DNA of 64,000 bases from assembly GCA_016719815.1 (NCBI GenBank), contig JADJYK010000010.1, positions 124,001-188,000 of the forward strand, read 5' to 3'. Source of the stretch: Chitinophagaceae bacterium. Lineage in GTDB: Bacteria > Bacteroidota > Bacteroidia > Chitinophagales > Chitinophagaceae. A model generated the notes under the pieces. That model ran no database searches and had not been told where the DNA came from. It worked only from the letters and a program-made list of their open reading frames with translations. Positions within the stretch are counted from its first letter, which is position 1. The number at the start of each line of letters is the position of its first letter. The position numbers and the translations under genes are program-made. This document shows positions 1 to 8,431 of this stretch, one piece after another.

Positions 1-123
1 GCCATCAGCAGCGGAGCAGTAACGATAAAGAATGGCGGGCATAAACTGGGAAGCATTATTGTTCCGCTGGTACTGGCTTTTGCCGGTTCGGTGGCGTGGA
101 TGCTGATAACTGCAAAAGTATAA
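1..123 (+). CDS. C-terminal end of a membrane protein (partial)
   Basis: The reading frame is open from the first base to a TAA at 121-123, giving the last 40 residues of a protein that begins outside the window. They contain one hydrophobic stretch (IIVPLVLAFAGSVAWMLIT) that would make a final membrane helix, followed by a very short tail. Too little is visible to name a family. The next gene starts about 40 bp downstream on the same strand, so the two could share a transcript. Confidence 0.6.
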   Translation, partial: AISSGAVTIKNGGHKLGSIIVPLVLAFAGSVAWMLITAKV

Positions 124-163
124 GCGGACAGATAATCATTCTTTGATTTCAACTAACTGTACG

Positions 164-1291
164 ATGAAAAAAATATTTCACAACACCTGGCAGGCTTCGG
201 CGGGTTTTATTCTGCGAAGTTTTCTGTTAGCCGCATTTATTTTCTCTTTGTTTTCTTCCGCTAACGGGCAGCTGAAAGTGGAAGGAAAACTGGAAGGCGG
301 TTTCCCGATGCAATACACTATTGATGGCGTATCGGCCGTGGTGAATCCACGTAGCGGCCCCCTGGGTGCTGTTTGCAATATCGCCGCTAACAATGTAAAG
401 TTTCCGGTTACTATTGATGTAACTGCTGGTTGCAGCAGCACAGAATATTCCAGCAACACCTGCGATAAATACCGGCTTTGTTATTTAAGTTCTTACCAGG
501 ATGGCAGCTACAGCAGCAAAGCAATGCGTGACGGCAGCACCAATTTTAAAATCACCATCACAGAATCTGACATGGTTGAAGACACCATCTGGGGTGACTA
601 CAGTCCGGAAACAGCCGGCAAACGGGTACGGATAAAAAAATACCTGGGCGCTGTATATGTGATACACGAAATGTACGATGTGGCAGACGGTGAGCTGGAT
701 GAAATTAAAAGAGAGGCAGGGGTAACAGGAAGACAGGGACTGGCCGCTTTTGCAAGCACTGCCCTCAACCTCGACATCACCATACCAATAGAAGTACTTG
801 GAGAGAAGCCAAAAGAAAAAGAAGAAGATCCTGATCGGGTGGAAATAACGGTAACCGATTACGGCTACGATTCCATCGCCAATAAAGTGGTGGTAACCGG
901 CATTTACCGCTCCAAAACAAAAATTACTTCAGCTTCTATTCTCCGTTCTATGGGCGGCAGCGCTGTGCAGGGATACATCAACTACAGCAATAACAGTTTT
1001 GTGGCTGAATGTGCCTTTGAAAGAGGTGTACCCAATCAATTCAAAATTGTTTTCGATAACGAGGCACAACTCAGTGCCGAGCAAACCATCAATGTAAATC
1101 CCGATGGCAAGGTGGGCTCGCAAACCACCACCGACGAAACGGGCAACACCACCGTGGATGCTCCGTTGCCCGAAGGTGATATTCCCGGATTGGGGCAAGT
1201 GGGCAATGTACCCGGACCGGAAGATATTATCAAAGGAGTAATAGGTGTGGTGGCCCCCCGGACTGGTGGGTGTATTGGGCGGATTGATTAG
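164..1291 (+). CDS. Secreted/envelope protein, N-terminal part (frame broken near its end)
   Basis: Function not recognised. I chose the ATG at 164 (MKKIFHNTW) over an upstream TTG because it is followed directly by a signal peptide ending near SANGQ. The next 200 residues or so form a globular region with a few cysteines, then a second domain rich in beta-type sequence (about residues 230-330). The frame ends at 1291, but the +1 frame from 1245 continues with a hydrophobic glycine-rich segment that fits this protein exactly. Removing one C from the C6 run at about 1254-1259 gives GVVAPGLVGVLGG across the join. The real product is probably one protein of about 700 residues spanning 164-2288. 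A family assignment would need a profile search. Confidence 0.7.
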   Translation: MKKIFHNTWQASAGFILRSFLLAAFIFSLFSSANGQLKVEGKLEGGFPMQYTIDGVSAVVNPRSGPLGAVCNIAANNVKFPVTIDVTAGCSSTEYSSNTCDKYRLCYLSSYQDGSYSSKAMRDGSTNFKITITESDMVEDTIWGDYSPETAGKRVRIKKYLGAVYVIHEMYDVADGELDEIKREAGVTGRQGLAAFASTALNLDITIPIEVLGEKPKEKEEDPDRVEITVTDYGYDSIANKVVVTGIYRSKTKITSASILRSMGGSAVQGYINYSNNSFVAECAFERGVPNQFKIVFDNEAQLSAEQTINVNPDGKVGSQTTTDETGNTTVDAPLPEGDIPGLGQVGNVPGPEDIIKGVIGVVAPRTGGCIGRID

Positions 1292-2288
1292 CGGAATACT
1301 GGGCGGAGGAAAAGTACCACCACCTGTGCCACCAACACCGCCAACAAAGCCGGTTCCGCCGCCAAAGAAACCAACCGGCCCCGACGATAAAAAGAAAAAG
1401 CCTGCTGGTAAAACAAAAGAACTAACAGAAAAAGAAAAGAAAGAGGCAGAAGAAAAGGCAAAGAAAGAAGCAGCGGAAAAAGCGAAACGAAGAAAAGAGG
1501 CAAGGGAAAAAGCAAAGAAACTGCTGGACGAACAGAAGAAAGCGAATGATGAAATGAATTCATGGACATCGCAAATCATCAACACAGCAAAAAGTGCCGG
1601 CAAGGATGTAAAGCAGGGTGTAAAAGATGTAAGTGATGTAATGATACCAGTCATCACCACCATTAAAGACGAAACAAAGTCCGCCATTAAAGATATTATT
1701 GACAGCAAAGGAAAAATACTGGTTGATACCGCCATTGGCACCGCCAAAGATGTGGGACAGGGAGCAAAAGACATTGCCATTGCCGGAAAAGACATTGTGA
1801 CACACCCGATAGATATTGGCTGGGAAACCGTGAAAGGCACAGCCAGCGATGTAAAAACCATTCTTCATGAAACCTACTGGAAGGGGTTTAAAGACATGGT
1901 GCAAAACCCCAAAAAGTTTGTTGATTTTGTTTACAATGCTTCGGGCGGCGAAGACCTGGTGAAATCTATGGACCCCAATCTATCGCTGGTGCAGCGCAGC
2001 GGCCATTACGGACTGGCTGTGTATAAAACAATGCTGAATGTAATGGGCGGAAGAGGATTACAGCAGGGCGGACTGGCTGCTGTAAAGGCGGCAGGCATCC
2101 GCGGACTAACCTCCACCGTACAATATGGTGCGGCCAGGAATGCACCGGTGTTCCAGGAAATTTACAACAAGGTGGACGAGATGAGCAAGGCCGGGGCAAA
2201 ACATCTTGGCGTGGAATTAACGAAAACACAAAAGCTGAAAATAACCACCGGGCTTTTCTTAGAGTGGTATAAAAAGCGACATGACTAA
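1245..2288 (+). CDS. C-terminal part of the same protein: Gly-rich hydrophobic segment, Pro/Lys linker, long amphipathic helices
   Basis: This frame has no convincing start of its own and overlaps the end of the preceding frame, so it is best read as its continuation. In order it contains a glycine-rich hydrophobic stretch (GVLGGLISGILGGG), a proline-rich linker, about 70 residues of almost pure Lys/Glu/Ala helix likely to be coiled coil, and then about 120 residues of amphipathic repeats of the type AKDVGQGAKDIA that resemble apolipoprotein or LEA helices. It ends in a globular tail of about 100 residues (to FLEWYKKRHD). A membrane-inserting or membrane-coating role would fit this composition, but no family is recognised and that is inference. 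Confidence 0.65.
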   Translation: MWWPPGLVGVLGGLISGILGGGKVPPPVPPTPPTKPVPPPKKPTGPDDKKKKPAGKTKELTEKEKKEAEEKAKKEAAEKAKRRKEAREKAKKLLDEQKKANDEMNSWTSQIINTAKSAGKDVKQGVKDVSDVMIPVITTIKDETKSAIKDIIDSKGKILVDTAIGTAKDVGQGAKDIAIAGKDIVTHPIDIGWETVKGTASDVKTILHETYWKGFKDMVQNPKKFVDFVYNASGGEDLVKSMDPNLSLVQRSGHYGLAVYKTMLNVMGGRGLQQGGLAAVKAAGIRGLTSTVQYGAARNAPVFQEIYNKVDEMSKAGAKHLGVELTKTQKLKITTGLFLEWYKKRHD

Positions 2289-2317
2289 TAAAGTGAACCA
2301 ACAACTAAACAACCGTT

Positions 2318-3457
2318 ATGCAAACTGATACAATAATGAATACCGAACCTTCTGTTTTTACCATCAATAAAAATGATATTGGCTTTTTGCTGCATCGTCT
2401 GCAATTACAAGCCATTGCTGAAAGTCCGTTGCATGCCTTTGCTGACGGAAACGCAACAGCAACCGGCACATCGGCTGAAGAACTGCTGCAAAACAATTTA
2501 TTTGTTGCAGCCATGCAGGTACTTGCCACACCTCAATGCCTCATCCGTGTGTATGCCGGTGGCGGCACACAGCCCCATGGCGATTTGTTTATTTGCATAC
2601 AGACAGATAACAAGACCGTGTCTGCAACCGCAGTTACACCAACACAAGACAACAACTGGGCAGTTATTCCCTTCTCAGAAACTAAACAGTGCATCAACTG
2701 GCTGCTGGATTTTGTTGCCGTAGAAAATGAAACGGCGGCCCCGGCGGTTTTGCCAGAAACATTCACTCCTGAATTTTTATTGTACCTGCTTGGCGCCATT
2801 GACCAATACAAAAGATGCGGATACGAAGCGTTGCTGCAATACAGGCAGGAAGAATCGCCAGTCTTTTCTTTAAATGCTTTTGCAGATAATATGCAGAAGG
2901 CGATGAAGTCGGCCGACCTGCGCTGGCTGCTTCCGTCTTTCGTTGTGTTAACTCCCGGCTTTAGCGAACTGAACCTTACTGCCAACAGTACAGTGTATGA
3001 GCAGTTGATTGATGCAGATATTATGCTGCCTGTTGAATCAACAGCAGCCGAACCCCTGTTTACATTTGGTGAAACCGGCAAAGAACTCGGCGAAGAGTTT
3101 TCAAAAAACTGGATGCAATCGGCAGGTATTGAAGTAAACAATTTTTCCGGAGCAGGAGTGGCGGTTCAGCACCGGGCATTTCTGGCAGCAACCCTGCTCA
3201 CCAATCATCTTTTTGAAATAGAGAATACCGAAACCGGCAGCAGTATCAAATATGCTTCAATGAGCCCTCTTTCGCTAACAGCGCTGCTCGAAGAATGGAT
3301 AACAAAGACTGTTGCCGAACCCGCAACGGTTAAGGCAGAAGAAACAACAACGCAGCAGGCTGCGGCTTCTGTTAAAAAGTTTTGCCCGCAATGTGGCGAA
3401 CCCGTAAGAGAAAGCACAAAGTTTTGCGCTAAGTGTGGTAAACCATTAATAGCATAA
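2318..3457 (+). CDS. Conserved hypothetical protein with a C-terminal zinc ribbon
   Basis: A 379-residue cytosolic-looking protein without signal peptide or membrane helix. A start at 2336 (MNTEPSVFT) is equally possible. The body is mixed alpha/beta and not recognised. Its last 30 residues form a zinc ribbon with paired CxxC knuckles, CPQCGEP and CAKCGKP. It lies 29 bp after the preceding gene and about 20 bp before another zinc-ribbon gene, so the three probably form one operon. Similar terminal zinc ribbons occur in the protease at 47822-48922. The domain usually mediates protein or nucleic-acid contacts, so a structural or regulatory role in a complex is more likely than catalysis, but this is inferred. 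Confidence 0.75.
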   Translation: MQTDTIMNTEPSVFTINKNDIGFLLHRLQLQAIAESPLHAFADGNATATGTSAEELLQNNLFVAAMQVLATPQCLIRVYAGGGTQPHGDLFICIQTDNKTVSATAVTPTQDNNWAVIPFSETKQCINWLLDFVAVENETAAPAVLPETFTPEFLLYLLGAIDQYKRCGYEALLQYRQEESPVFSLNAFADNMQKAMKSADLRWLLPSFVVLTPGFSELNLTANSTVYEQLIDADIMLPVESTAAEPLFTFGETGKELGEEFSKNWMQSAGIEVNNFSGAGVAVQHRAFLAATLLTNHLFEIENTETGSSIKYASMSPLSLTALLEEWITKTVAEPATVKAEETTTQQAAASVKKFCPQCGEPVRESTKFCAKCGKPLIA

Positions 3458-3478
3458 TCAATCATTCAACTATTGTAT

Positions 3479-4237
3479 ATGGAAAATTTTTCTTTTTGTC
3501 CCAAATGCGGCGTAGCCGTTCAGCCTGGCGACCAGTTTTGTACTTCCTGTGGTTTTTCGCTGGCGCAATTAAAAACCCCTGTTGCCGAACCATCGCCTGC
3601 ACCCGAGCCACCACCGGTTCAAAGCACACCCGTTGTAAAACCGGCAATCACCTCAACACCCGTAACAGTAAATACAACCGCCACCACCACACCTATGCTG
3701 CACAAGGTAATGCCCTTTGTTGCTGTGCTGCTCTTTGTTGCCCTGGGTGTTTACAGTTGGTGGGATAATAACAGGAATAAAGACAACTACACAACCGGCA
3801 CAGAAACCACAACTACTAATACTGAAAGCGAAGAGCCGGCCACAAACAACAGCACACCCTTCACCGATGTTTCATCGGGCATACAGTTAAAAGATTTTGC
3901 CGGTGTGTGGCGGGCTTATGAGTCTAACAATAATGAAGAAAACAAAACAGAACTCGGCAACCCCGATGATGACCTGTTTATTGTGTATAAAAACGGCACC
4001 CTCGATATTTACCCAAGGGAAGAGCTAAACAAAACACACAGTGCCGATATTACCTGTGGCGACGTGGATGGAAACACGGTTAATTGCAGCGGAACCAGCA
4101 AAGAAGATAACAAGCCTTTTCTTATTAAACTGGAACTGCAATCATCCAAAAAAGAAATGACCATCACCATTACCCCGGATGAGCCTACAGAGCTGATGAT
4201 ATTAAAACTGCGGAAGCTGGATGAAGAGCCGAAGTAA
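3479..4237 (+). CDS. Zinc-ribbon protein with a single membrane helix
   Basis: The start is the ATG at 3479 (MENFSFCPKCG); an in-frame TTG six bases earlier is less likely. Residues 6-25 are a zinc ribbon (CPKCG ... CTSCG), followed by a Pro/Ala/Thr linker, one membrane helix at about residues 75-93 (VMPFVAVLLFVALGVYSWW), a Thr/Asn/Glu-rich spacer, and a C-terminal domain of about 100 residues beginning DFAGVWRAYES that looks like a small beta-sandwich or lipocalin-like fold. The zinc ribbon would face the cytosol and the C-terminal domain the periplasm. Last gene of the run that begins at 164. Function unknown. Confidence 0.75.
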   Translation: MENFSFCPKCGVAVQPGDQFCTSCGFSLAQLKTPVAEPSPAPEPPPVQSTPVVKPAITSTPVTVNTTATTTPMLHKVMPFVAVLLFVALGVYSWWDNNRNKDNYTTGTETTTTNTESEEPATNNSTPFTDVSSGIQLKDFAGVWRAYESNNNEENKTELGNPDDDLFIVYKNGTLDIYPREELNKTHSADITCGDVDGNTVNCSGTSKEDNKPFLIKLELQSSKKEMTITITPDEPTELMILKLRKLDEEPK

Positions 4238-4591
4238 TAGAAGTGTTGAAAATCAGACTGGCAATATTCGGGCTAAAAAGAATGATATGTTCGTATATTC
4301 GACATTATAGACGTTGTGAGAAACTATGAGTAAATTCATCATATTTATAGCCTTTTGTCAGTGGATGTACTAATTCTTCTGACGGCAAAAGCTCAGTAAT
4401 TAATCAATTAGATACGTTACCCAAGAAAAATTCAAAACATCAACAAGCTAGTGAGAAAACAAACGTTATAACTATCCAGGACCAGACTAATAACCTGCGC
4501 AAAATTGGATACACTTGAAGAATCTCCTAAGTAAATTGGACAGAATTGAAGAATCGGAAGTGGTATAGTTCCAAGGGAATTACGCCAAATA
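4238..4591. other. AT-rich stretch with a probable broken small gene
   Basis: No intact gene is visible. An ATG at 4326 opens a frame with a signal-peptide-like start (MSKFIIFIAFCQW) that stops after 16 codons. Another frame then carries about 50 codons (from TNSSDGKSS to RKIGYT), and a third leads into the open frame at 4592. Together these suggest one disrupted secreted-protein gene running from about 4326 to 4915. A short imperfect repeat (acttgaagaatc / attgaagaatc) lies near 4516 and 4545. Confidence 0.35.
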
Positions 4592-4915
4592 ATGAACAAG
4601 GGACAGAATACAATAAAGTCTAAAAAAGACAATGAAAACCCTTTGCAAGCCCTCAAAAATGGAAAACAAATTGATCAAAACGAATATGCTACTAAAGAGG
4701 GAAACAACATCTTAGAGTATTTGATTAGAACAAAAGAAAATGAGATCCCCATCACTATATTCACTTTGGTGTGTGCACATAAAACTAAACAAAAAGAATA
4801 CTTACTCGCAGTATTTACTTGGACTATTGAGACAAAATTTGAAACTCAAGAAAAGTACATTCAGGAGTGGAGCCATATTCGGACTCAAATTCAGAACGTA
4901 AATTTTAAGCGCTGA
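4592..4915 (+). CDS. Small hypothetical protein, probably the 3' part of a broken gene
   Basis: The 107-residue frame MNKGQNTIKSKK... is open, lysine- and glutamate-rich at the start, and ends with a more ordered segment (LLAVFTWTIETKFETQEKY). Upstream codons in the same frame (GSGIVPRELRQI) read like protein, so the true start may lie further upstream behind one or more frame breaks. The region is more AT-rich than its neighbours. No family recognised. Confidence 0.4.
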   Translation: MNKGQNTIKSKKDNENPLQALKNGKQIDQNEYATKEGNNILEYLIRTKENEIPITIFTLVCAHKTKQKEYLLAVFTWTIETKFETQEKYIQEWSHIRTQIQNVNFKR

Positions 4916-5364
4916 CCATTTAGCCTTTGCCGGTGTTCCCTAAAACATCACGCTCGCTGTTGTGTCTCGAGTGCAGGTTTCGGCAGCGTAGGCACAAAGA
5001 CCAACAAGCAAAATGATTCTAACCTTATCTCCTCCTGCATCTTCTGCACCTGAATATGTCCAGGCAGGATGCTTCTCCTTGCAGCCAACTGTTGCCGAAC
5101 AGGAAAATATTTTAAGACTTTCTTCCCTGCCGAGTCTTCCAAATTTAACACTTCAAAGCCGATGTCTCACCGCCAGGATTTGTGTGTGGAGTGGACTCGG
5201 CGTTCTTCACTAAAGGCACTGTCAAATTTATATCTGCCAGTTGCACAACAGTTTAGAACATTAATTTACTAAATTCCTCATACCAACGCGAAGGGCTAGC
5301 AAAGCCTCCCCATAGCCATCTAAACCATTCGCCTGGTAACTCGCCTTTAATCCCGGCAACAATC
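4916..5364. other. Intergenic block, open on both strands, of unknown origin
   Basis: Between the remnant gene and the S41 peptidase lies about 450 bp without a convincing gene. From about 4940 to 5270 both strands stay open for 60-70 codons, the base composition is clearly higher in G+C than the preceding kilobase, and the sequence has no start signals. This would fit a dispersed intergenic repeat or the relic of an inserted element. I see no tRNA, terminator or obvious inverted repeat. Confidence 0.4.
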
Positions 5365-6012
5365 CTATTGTTGTCCGGACACCCGGTTGGCCTTATCCTT
5401 CTTTATCAGTTCCATCGCCTTATCCAGCTTAAAATCGCTGTTGCGTCTTACGGCCTCAACTGTGGGCAGCGAAAAAACTTCGGGTTGCACACCCTTTCCA
5501 TTTTTCGGTATTGTTTTATCAATCACCAGCCTGAAAAGCGGCAGCCTGAACCGGATATGCGTTTCCGGCAGCGTAACATCCGGTATCAGCCAGGCCGAAT
5601 TACCATAAGCACCACCGCCGGTTTCTTCGCCCACTATGGTAACATTATCCTGCTTTCGCAACACACCCGCAAACAAGGATGTGGCGGAAAAAGAATTGCC
5701 TCCCGTAAGGATATACACCTGGCCATTGTAATGGTTGTTCTGCCGGGGTTTGAAGTCTTTTCTTTCAAAATAACCAAAATGATAATTGCCGTCTTTTTTC
5801 TTCTTTGTCAAAAAAAAGATAAACAGCTTATTCCAGAAATGCGTCCCAATATACTGTTCGTAGCGGCTGCCTTTATTGATGGCATACAATGAGTCTGCAA
5901 TTTTAAAAGGTGCAGATACCAGGTATTTGGTTAGCAGGTTGGAATTAGAAACACTGCCGCCGCCATTGTTGCGCACATCAATTATTAAATGATTAATCTT
6001 GTTTTGCTGCAA
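5365..6012 (-). CDS. S41 (tail-specific) peptidase, C-terminal catalytic part
   Basis: This piece carries the catalytic half of a peptidase of the CtpA/tricorn-like S41 family. It starts in the core (INHLIIDVRNNGGGSV), contains the nucleophile motif GGNSFSATS in which the second serine is the likely catalytic residue, and the downstream GEETGGGAYGNS loop. It joins the upstream piece (5985-6896) by restoring one base in the A5 run at 6032-6036 (plus strand), which gives RNFFRQSFKALQQNKINH. The merged protein would be about 510 residues. Confidence 0.8.
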   Translation of the reverse strand: MQQNKINHLIIDVRNNGGGSVSNSNLLTKYLVSAPFKIADSLYAINKGSRYEQYIGTHFWNKLFIFFLTKKKKDGNYHFGYFERKDFKPRQNNHYNGQVYILTGGNSFSATSLFAGVLRKQDNVTIVGEETGGGAYGNSAWLIPDVTLPETHIRFRLPLFRLVIDKTIPKNGKGVQPEVFSLPTVEAVRRNSDFKLDKAMELIKKDKANRVSGQQ

Positions 6013-6896
6013 CGCTTTAAATGATTGCCTGAAAAATTTCTCAGCCGGTAATTGCGGGCAAAGGAGGCAAGGTTCATCATAGCAGTACGGTTCAGGGTGT
6101 CAATTTTCAAGAGCCGTACGGCATTTAGTCTTTGTTGCCTTATTTCTTTCCTGGTTGGCTGGGGTTGTTGGGGAGCGGCAGGCCTGAAGGGTCTTGTACC
6201 CCGGCGCTGCATTGTATCGGCAGCGGGAATGTAAACGGGAATCATTGTAGTATTAATCTTTCCCGCACTGTCTTTATACTCCACCCGGTAGCTTTCCGAA
6301 ACACCAAAAAGCGAAGTGTACAGTGATCCAAAATTTCCACGGTTGCTGAGCGATTGGTATTTGTGTGTTGTATTATATCCATCGGTAGAAATATAGCTGA
6401 AAAGTGTATCTGCAATTTCAGTTACCGGCTTATTATTAATAGCGGTAATAACAGTTCCTCTCTTTAAAATGCTGTCGCGGCGGTTAAGATTGGCGGTAAC
6501 AGTCATTGCTTCATTCCACATTTTTACACTAAGCGGAAACATTTTTCCAAGCCTGGCGGTATCGTAATATTTGTTGGCTTTTTTTGATGCCCTTACCGTT
6601 GTGTGTCCGCAATTAATTTTTGCGGTAACCCACGACAGTACTTTACGAAACTGTGCTTCCGTCATGGAATCTTTTAATTGTTGCCGGCCACAATCAAAAT
6701 AATAACTCATACTGTCTTTGGATGTGTACCAATACAAGCCGGGATGGTGTGCCTGCAGCAGGGACCGGTAAACGATATAATCCCGTTGCAGTTGTGCTGG
6801 CGAGTATTTTTTTTCTGGCGAATAATGAGACCTGCTGACACTGCAAGCTGTAAACAACAAAAAAAATGATATAGGCAATAATATCTTCATCGGCAA
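5985..6896 (-). CDS. S41 peptidase, N-terminal part (putative lipoprotein)
   Basis: The start at MKILLPISFFLLFTACS gives a lipoprotein signal with the lipobox FTAC, so the enzyme is probably anchored in the outer or inner membrane facing the periplasm. Residues 30-130 are the helical N-terminal domain (HHPGLYWYTSKDSM ... CGHTTVRAS) typical of Bacteroidota S41 peptidases, followed by a PDZ-like region (GTVITAINNKPVTEI). The last 27 residues of this frame are out of phase with the family; the true continuation is the frame at 5365-6012. It is transcribed toward the gene-poor block; no partner gene is evident. Confidence 0.75.
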   Translation of the reverse strand: MPMKILLPISFFLLFTACSVSRSHYSPEKKYSPAQLQRDYIVYRSLLQAHHPGLYWYTSKDSMSYYFDCGRQQLKDSMTEAQFRKVLSWVTAKINCGHTTVRASKKANKYYDTARLGKMFPLSVKMWNEAMTVTANLNRRDSILKRGTVITAINNKPVTEIADTLFSYISTDGYNTTHKYQSLSNRGNFGSLYTSLFGVSESYRVEYKDSAGKINTTMIPVYIPAADTMQRRGTRPFRPAAPQQPQPTRKEIRQQRLNAVRLLKIDTLNRTAMMNLASFARNYRLRNFSGNHLKRCSKTRLII

Positions 6897-6958
6897 AGGA
6901 CAGGTTTCCAGAATGGGTTAAGACTATTTAGTCTGCAAAATATTGAATTACGGCCATA

Positions 6959-7300
6959 CTATTTTGCCATGTGGTTCCATCCCTGTGCCGTGATGGAATG
7001 TTTACCGCCGCCTTTGGTAATAATATGTGCGCCCTGTTCTGCTTCTGTCATATATCCCACCACACTTATTTGTTCATTCAGCACCAGCTTATCATAATCG
7101 CCTTGGGCTACAGTAAAAAGCAGTTCATAGTCTTCTCCGCCGCTTAGTGCACAGGCGGTTGGGTCTATTTCAAACTTGAAGGCTGCTTTTTTCATATCCT
7201 CATGCACCGGTATTTTTTCTTCGTACAGTACACAGCCAAGGTTGCTGTCTTTACAGATGTGCAGTATTTCAGAACTCAGCCCGTCGCTGATATCCATCAT
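6959..7300 (-). CDS. thiL: Thiamine-monophosphate kinase, C-terminal part
   Basis: Continuation of the ThiL frame that breaks at 7312. It begins with the family motif MDISDGLSSEI and contains SGGEDYELLFT, the conserved segment of the C-terminal domain of the PurM/ThiL fold. Restoring one base in the A5 run at 7328-7332 (plus strand) gives a continuous reading EFFAQQEITPTAMMDISDG and a normal-length protein of about 345 residues. Confidence 0.85.
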   Translation of the reverse strand: MMDISDGLSSEILHICKDSNLGCVLYEEKIPVHEDMKKAAFKFEIDPTACALSGGEDYELLFTVAQGDYDKLVLNEQISVVGYMTEAEQGAHIITKGGGKHSITAQGWNHMAK

Positions 7301-7311
7301 GGCGGTGGGTG

Positions 7312-7992
7312 TTATTTCCTGCTGTGCAAAAATTCAACAATATCTTTTCTTGCCTCCGGCTTCAGCAGCCGGCCAATTACATAGCTTTCTCCCTCTAAAT
7401 CGGGTTGTACCCCGGGGCTTTCAACAAAAATTTTCTTTTCTCTTTCTAAAAACAATAAGCCAACATATGCGGCACCCAGGTCGCCACTTACACAAAGCAG
7501 GTCGCCTTTTTGTGCGGTGCTGCGTTTTACAAATTTATCGGGAGCCACTTCTCCCATTGCTGTAACGGAAATGATAAACCCCTTTTGTGACGCTGTGGTA
7601 TCACCGCCCACCAGATCAACGCCGTATTTACTGCAGGCGGCATACACTCCTTCATAAAATTCATCAAGGCCTTCTACGCTAAACCGGTTGCTGATACCCA
7701 GGCTGATGACAATTTGTGTGGGTACGGCATTCATGGCATACACATCGCTAAGGTTTACAATTACACTTTTGTAACCAAGGTGCTTCAATGGTGTGTAGGC
7801 CAAATCAAAATGTACTCCTTCAATCAGCAGGTCGGTGGTTACAACAGTTTGTCTGCCGAAGTGGTCTATAATAGCCGCATCATCACCTACGCCTAAAACA
7901 GATGAAGCGTTTTGCAATTCGATATTTTTGGTCAGATGGTCAATCAGGCCAAACTCACCAAGGGTTGATATTTCTGTTCGTTGATTACTCAT
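7312..7992 (-). CDS. thiL: Thiamine-monophosphate kinase, N-terminal part (frameshifted)
   Basis: ThiL phosphorylates thiamine monophosphate with ATP to give thiamine diphosphate, the last step of cofactor synthesis. The N-terminal domain shows the ligand motif GVGDDAAII at about residue 34, TTDLLIEGVHFD, the SVIVNLSDVYAMNA helix and DLVGGDTTAS. The frame ends early at FLHSRK because of a one-base loss; the remainder is at 6959-7300. The start codon at 7992 directly abuts the stop codon of the four-helix-bundle gene upstream. Because ThiL is normally needed for thiamine diphosphate, a sequence error is more likely than a true pseudogene. Confidence 0.88.
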   Translation of the reverse strand: MSNQRTEISTLGEFGLIDHLTKNIELQNASSVLGVGDDAAIIDHFGRQTVVTTDLLIEGVHFDLAYTPLKHLGYKSVIVNLSDVYAMNAVPTQIVISLGISNRFSVEGLDEFYEGVYAACSKYGVDLVGGDTTASQKGFIISVTAMGEVAPDKFVKRSTAQKGDLLCVSGDLGAAYVGLLFLEREKKIFVESPGVQPDLEGESYVIGRLLKPEARKDIVEFLHSRK

Positions 7993-8379
7993 TTATTTTT
8001 GATTTTGGGTTTTGGGTTTCGGGTTGTCCAGCCTGGTCGCCGATGTTTTAATCGAAGCAACAACAATTTTCAAAACAGCCTCAGCCTCTTTATAAATAAT
8101 TCTCATAGACGGTTTCTGTTTAGGATTAAATTCTGCAAGCCGTTCCAGAAAATACAGCGTTTCGTCTGCTTCTTCTTCAACTACCTGTAATTAATAAATA
8201 AAGTCCCTGCCCGATTTTGCCCTGCAAACTGCCCTGTAATTTGCGCCGACCGAAGCAGAACATCTTAATATTTGTGCAACATAAGTGTTGTTTATCCTGT
8301 TCAAAGGCAGTGTGTCGCACAATTTAGCAACTGCTATCGCTATAGATTTTGTTTTGGCCTTTAGTTCTCTTTCTGTCAT
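7993..8379 (-). CDS. Four-helix-bundle protein (23S rRNA intervening-sequence protein family) with an internal TAA
   Basis: Residues 1-62 (MTERELKAKTKSIAIAVAK ... CRAKSGRDFIY) match the four-helix-bundle family related to proteins encoded in 23S rRNA intervening sequences, including the CSASVGANYRA motif. A TAA at 8191-8193 then interrupts the frame, but the same frame continues without any shift through LQVVEEEADETLYFLERL to 7993, exactly the expected second half. A single base change would restore a lysine, glutamine or glutamate codon. Full length would be 128 residues, normal for the family. The gene lies inside a pair of terminal inverted repeats, and its last ten codons (NPKPKTQNQK) are encoded by one of them. 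Biochemical role unknown. Confidence 0.75.
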
Positions 8380-8426
8380 ATAATTTCGTTTCCCCTAATC
8401 TAAAACCTAAAAACCAAAATCAAAAA
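7996..8426. mobile_element. Putative cassette: four-helix-bundle gene flanked by 24-bp terminal inverted repeats
   Basis: The left end (7996-8019, TTTTTGATTTTGGGTTTTGG followed by GTTT) and the right end (8403-8426) are inverted copies that match at 22 of 24 positions. They enclose almost exactly one gene. The unit fills the gap between thiL (starting at 7992) and the inositol monophosphatase (ending at 8432). No transposase is present, so if mobile it would be non-autonomous. Confidence 0.55.
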
Positions 8427-8431
8427 AATAC

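Noticed and set aside
1245..1291. Programmed frameshift producing two products
   Set aside because: Only a C6 run is present, with no pseudoknot or Shine-Dalgarno-like stimulator, and many other genes in the window have similar breaks. Error is simpler.
929..1861. Long open frame on the minus strand (310 codons)
   Set aside because: It lies opposite the Lys/Glu-rich coding part of the plus-strand gene and reads as Ser/Phe-rich low complexity, as expected for a shadow.
5013..5213. 66-codon frame and its 67-codon opposite frame as genes
   Set aside because: Neither has a plausible start context, composition or neighbour. Treated as part of an orphan block.
8191..8193. Stop-codon reassignment (TAA as sense)
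   Set aside because: Only two internal TAA codons were noticed, at 8191 and 32666, while TAA ends many intact genes here, such as dnaN and kdsB.
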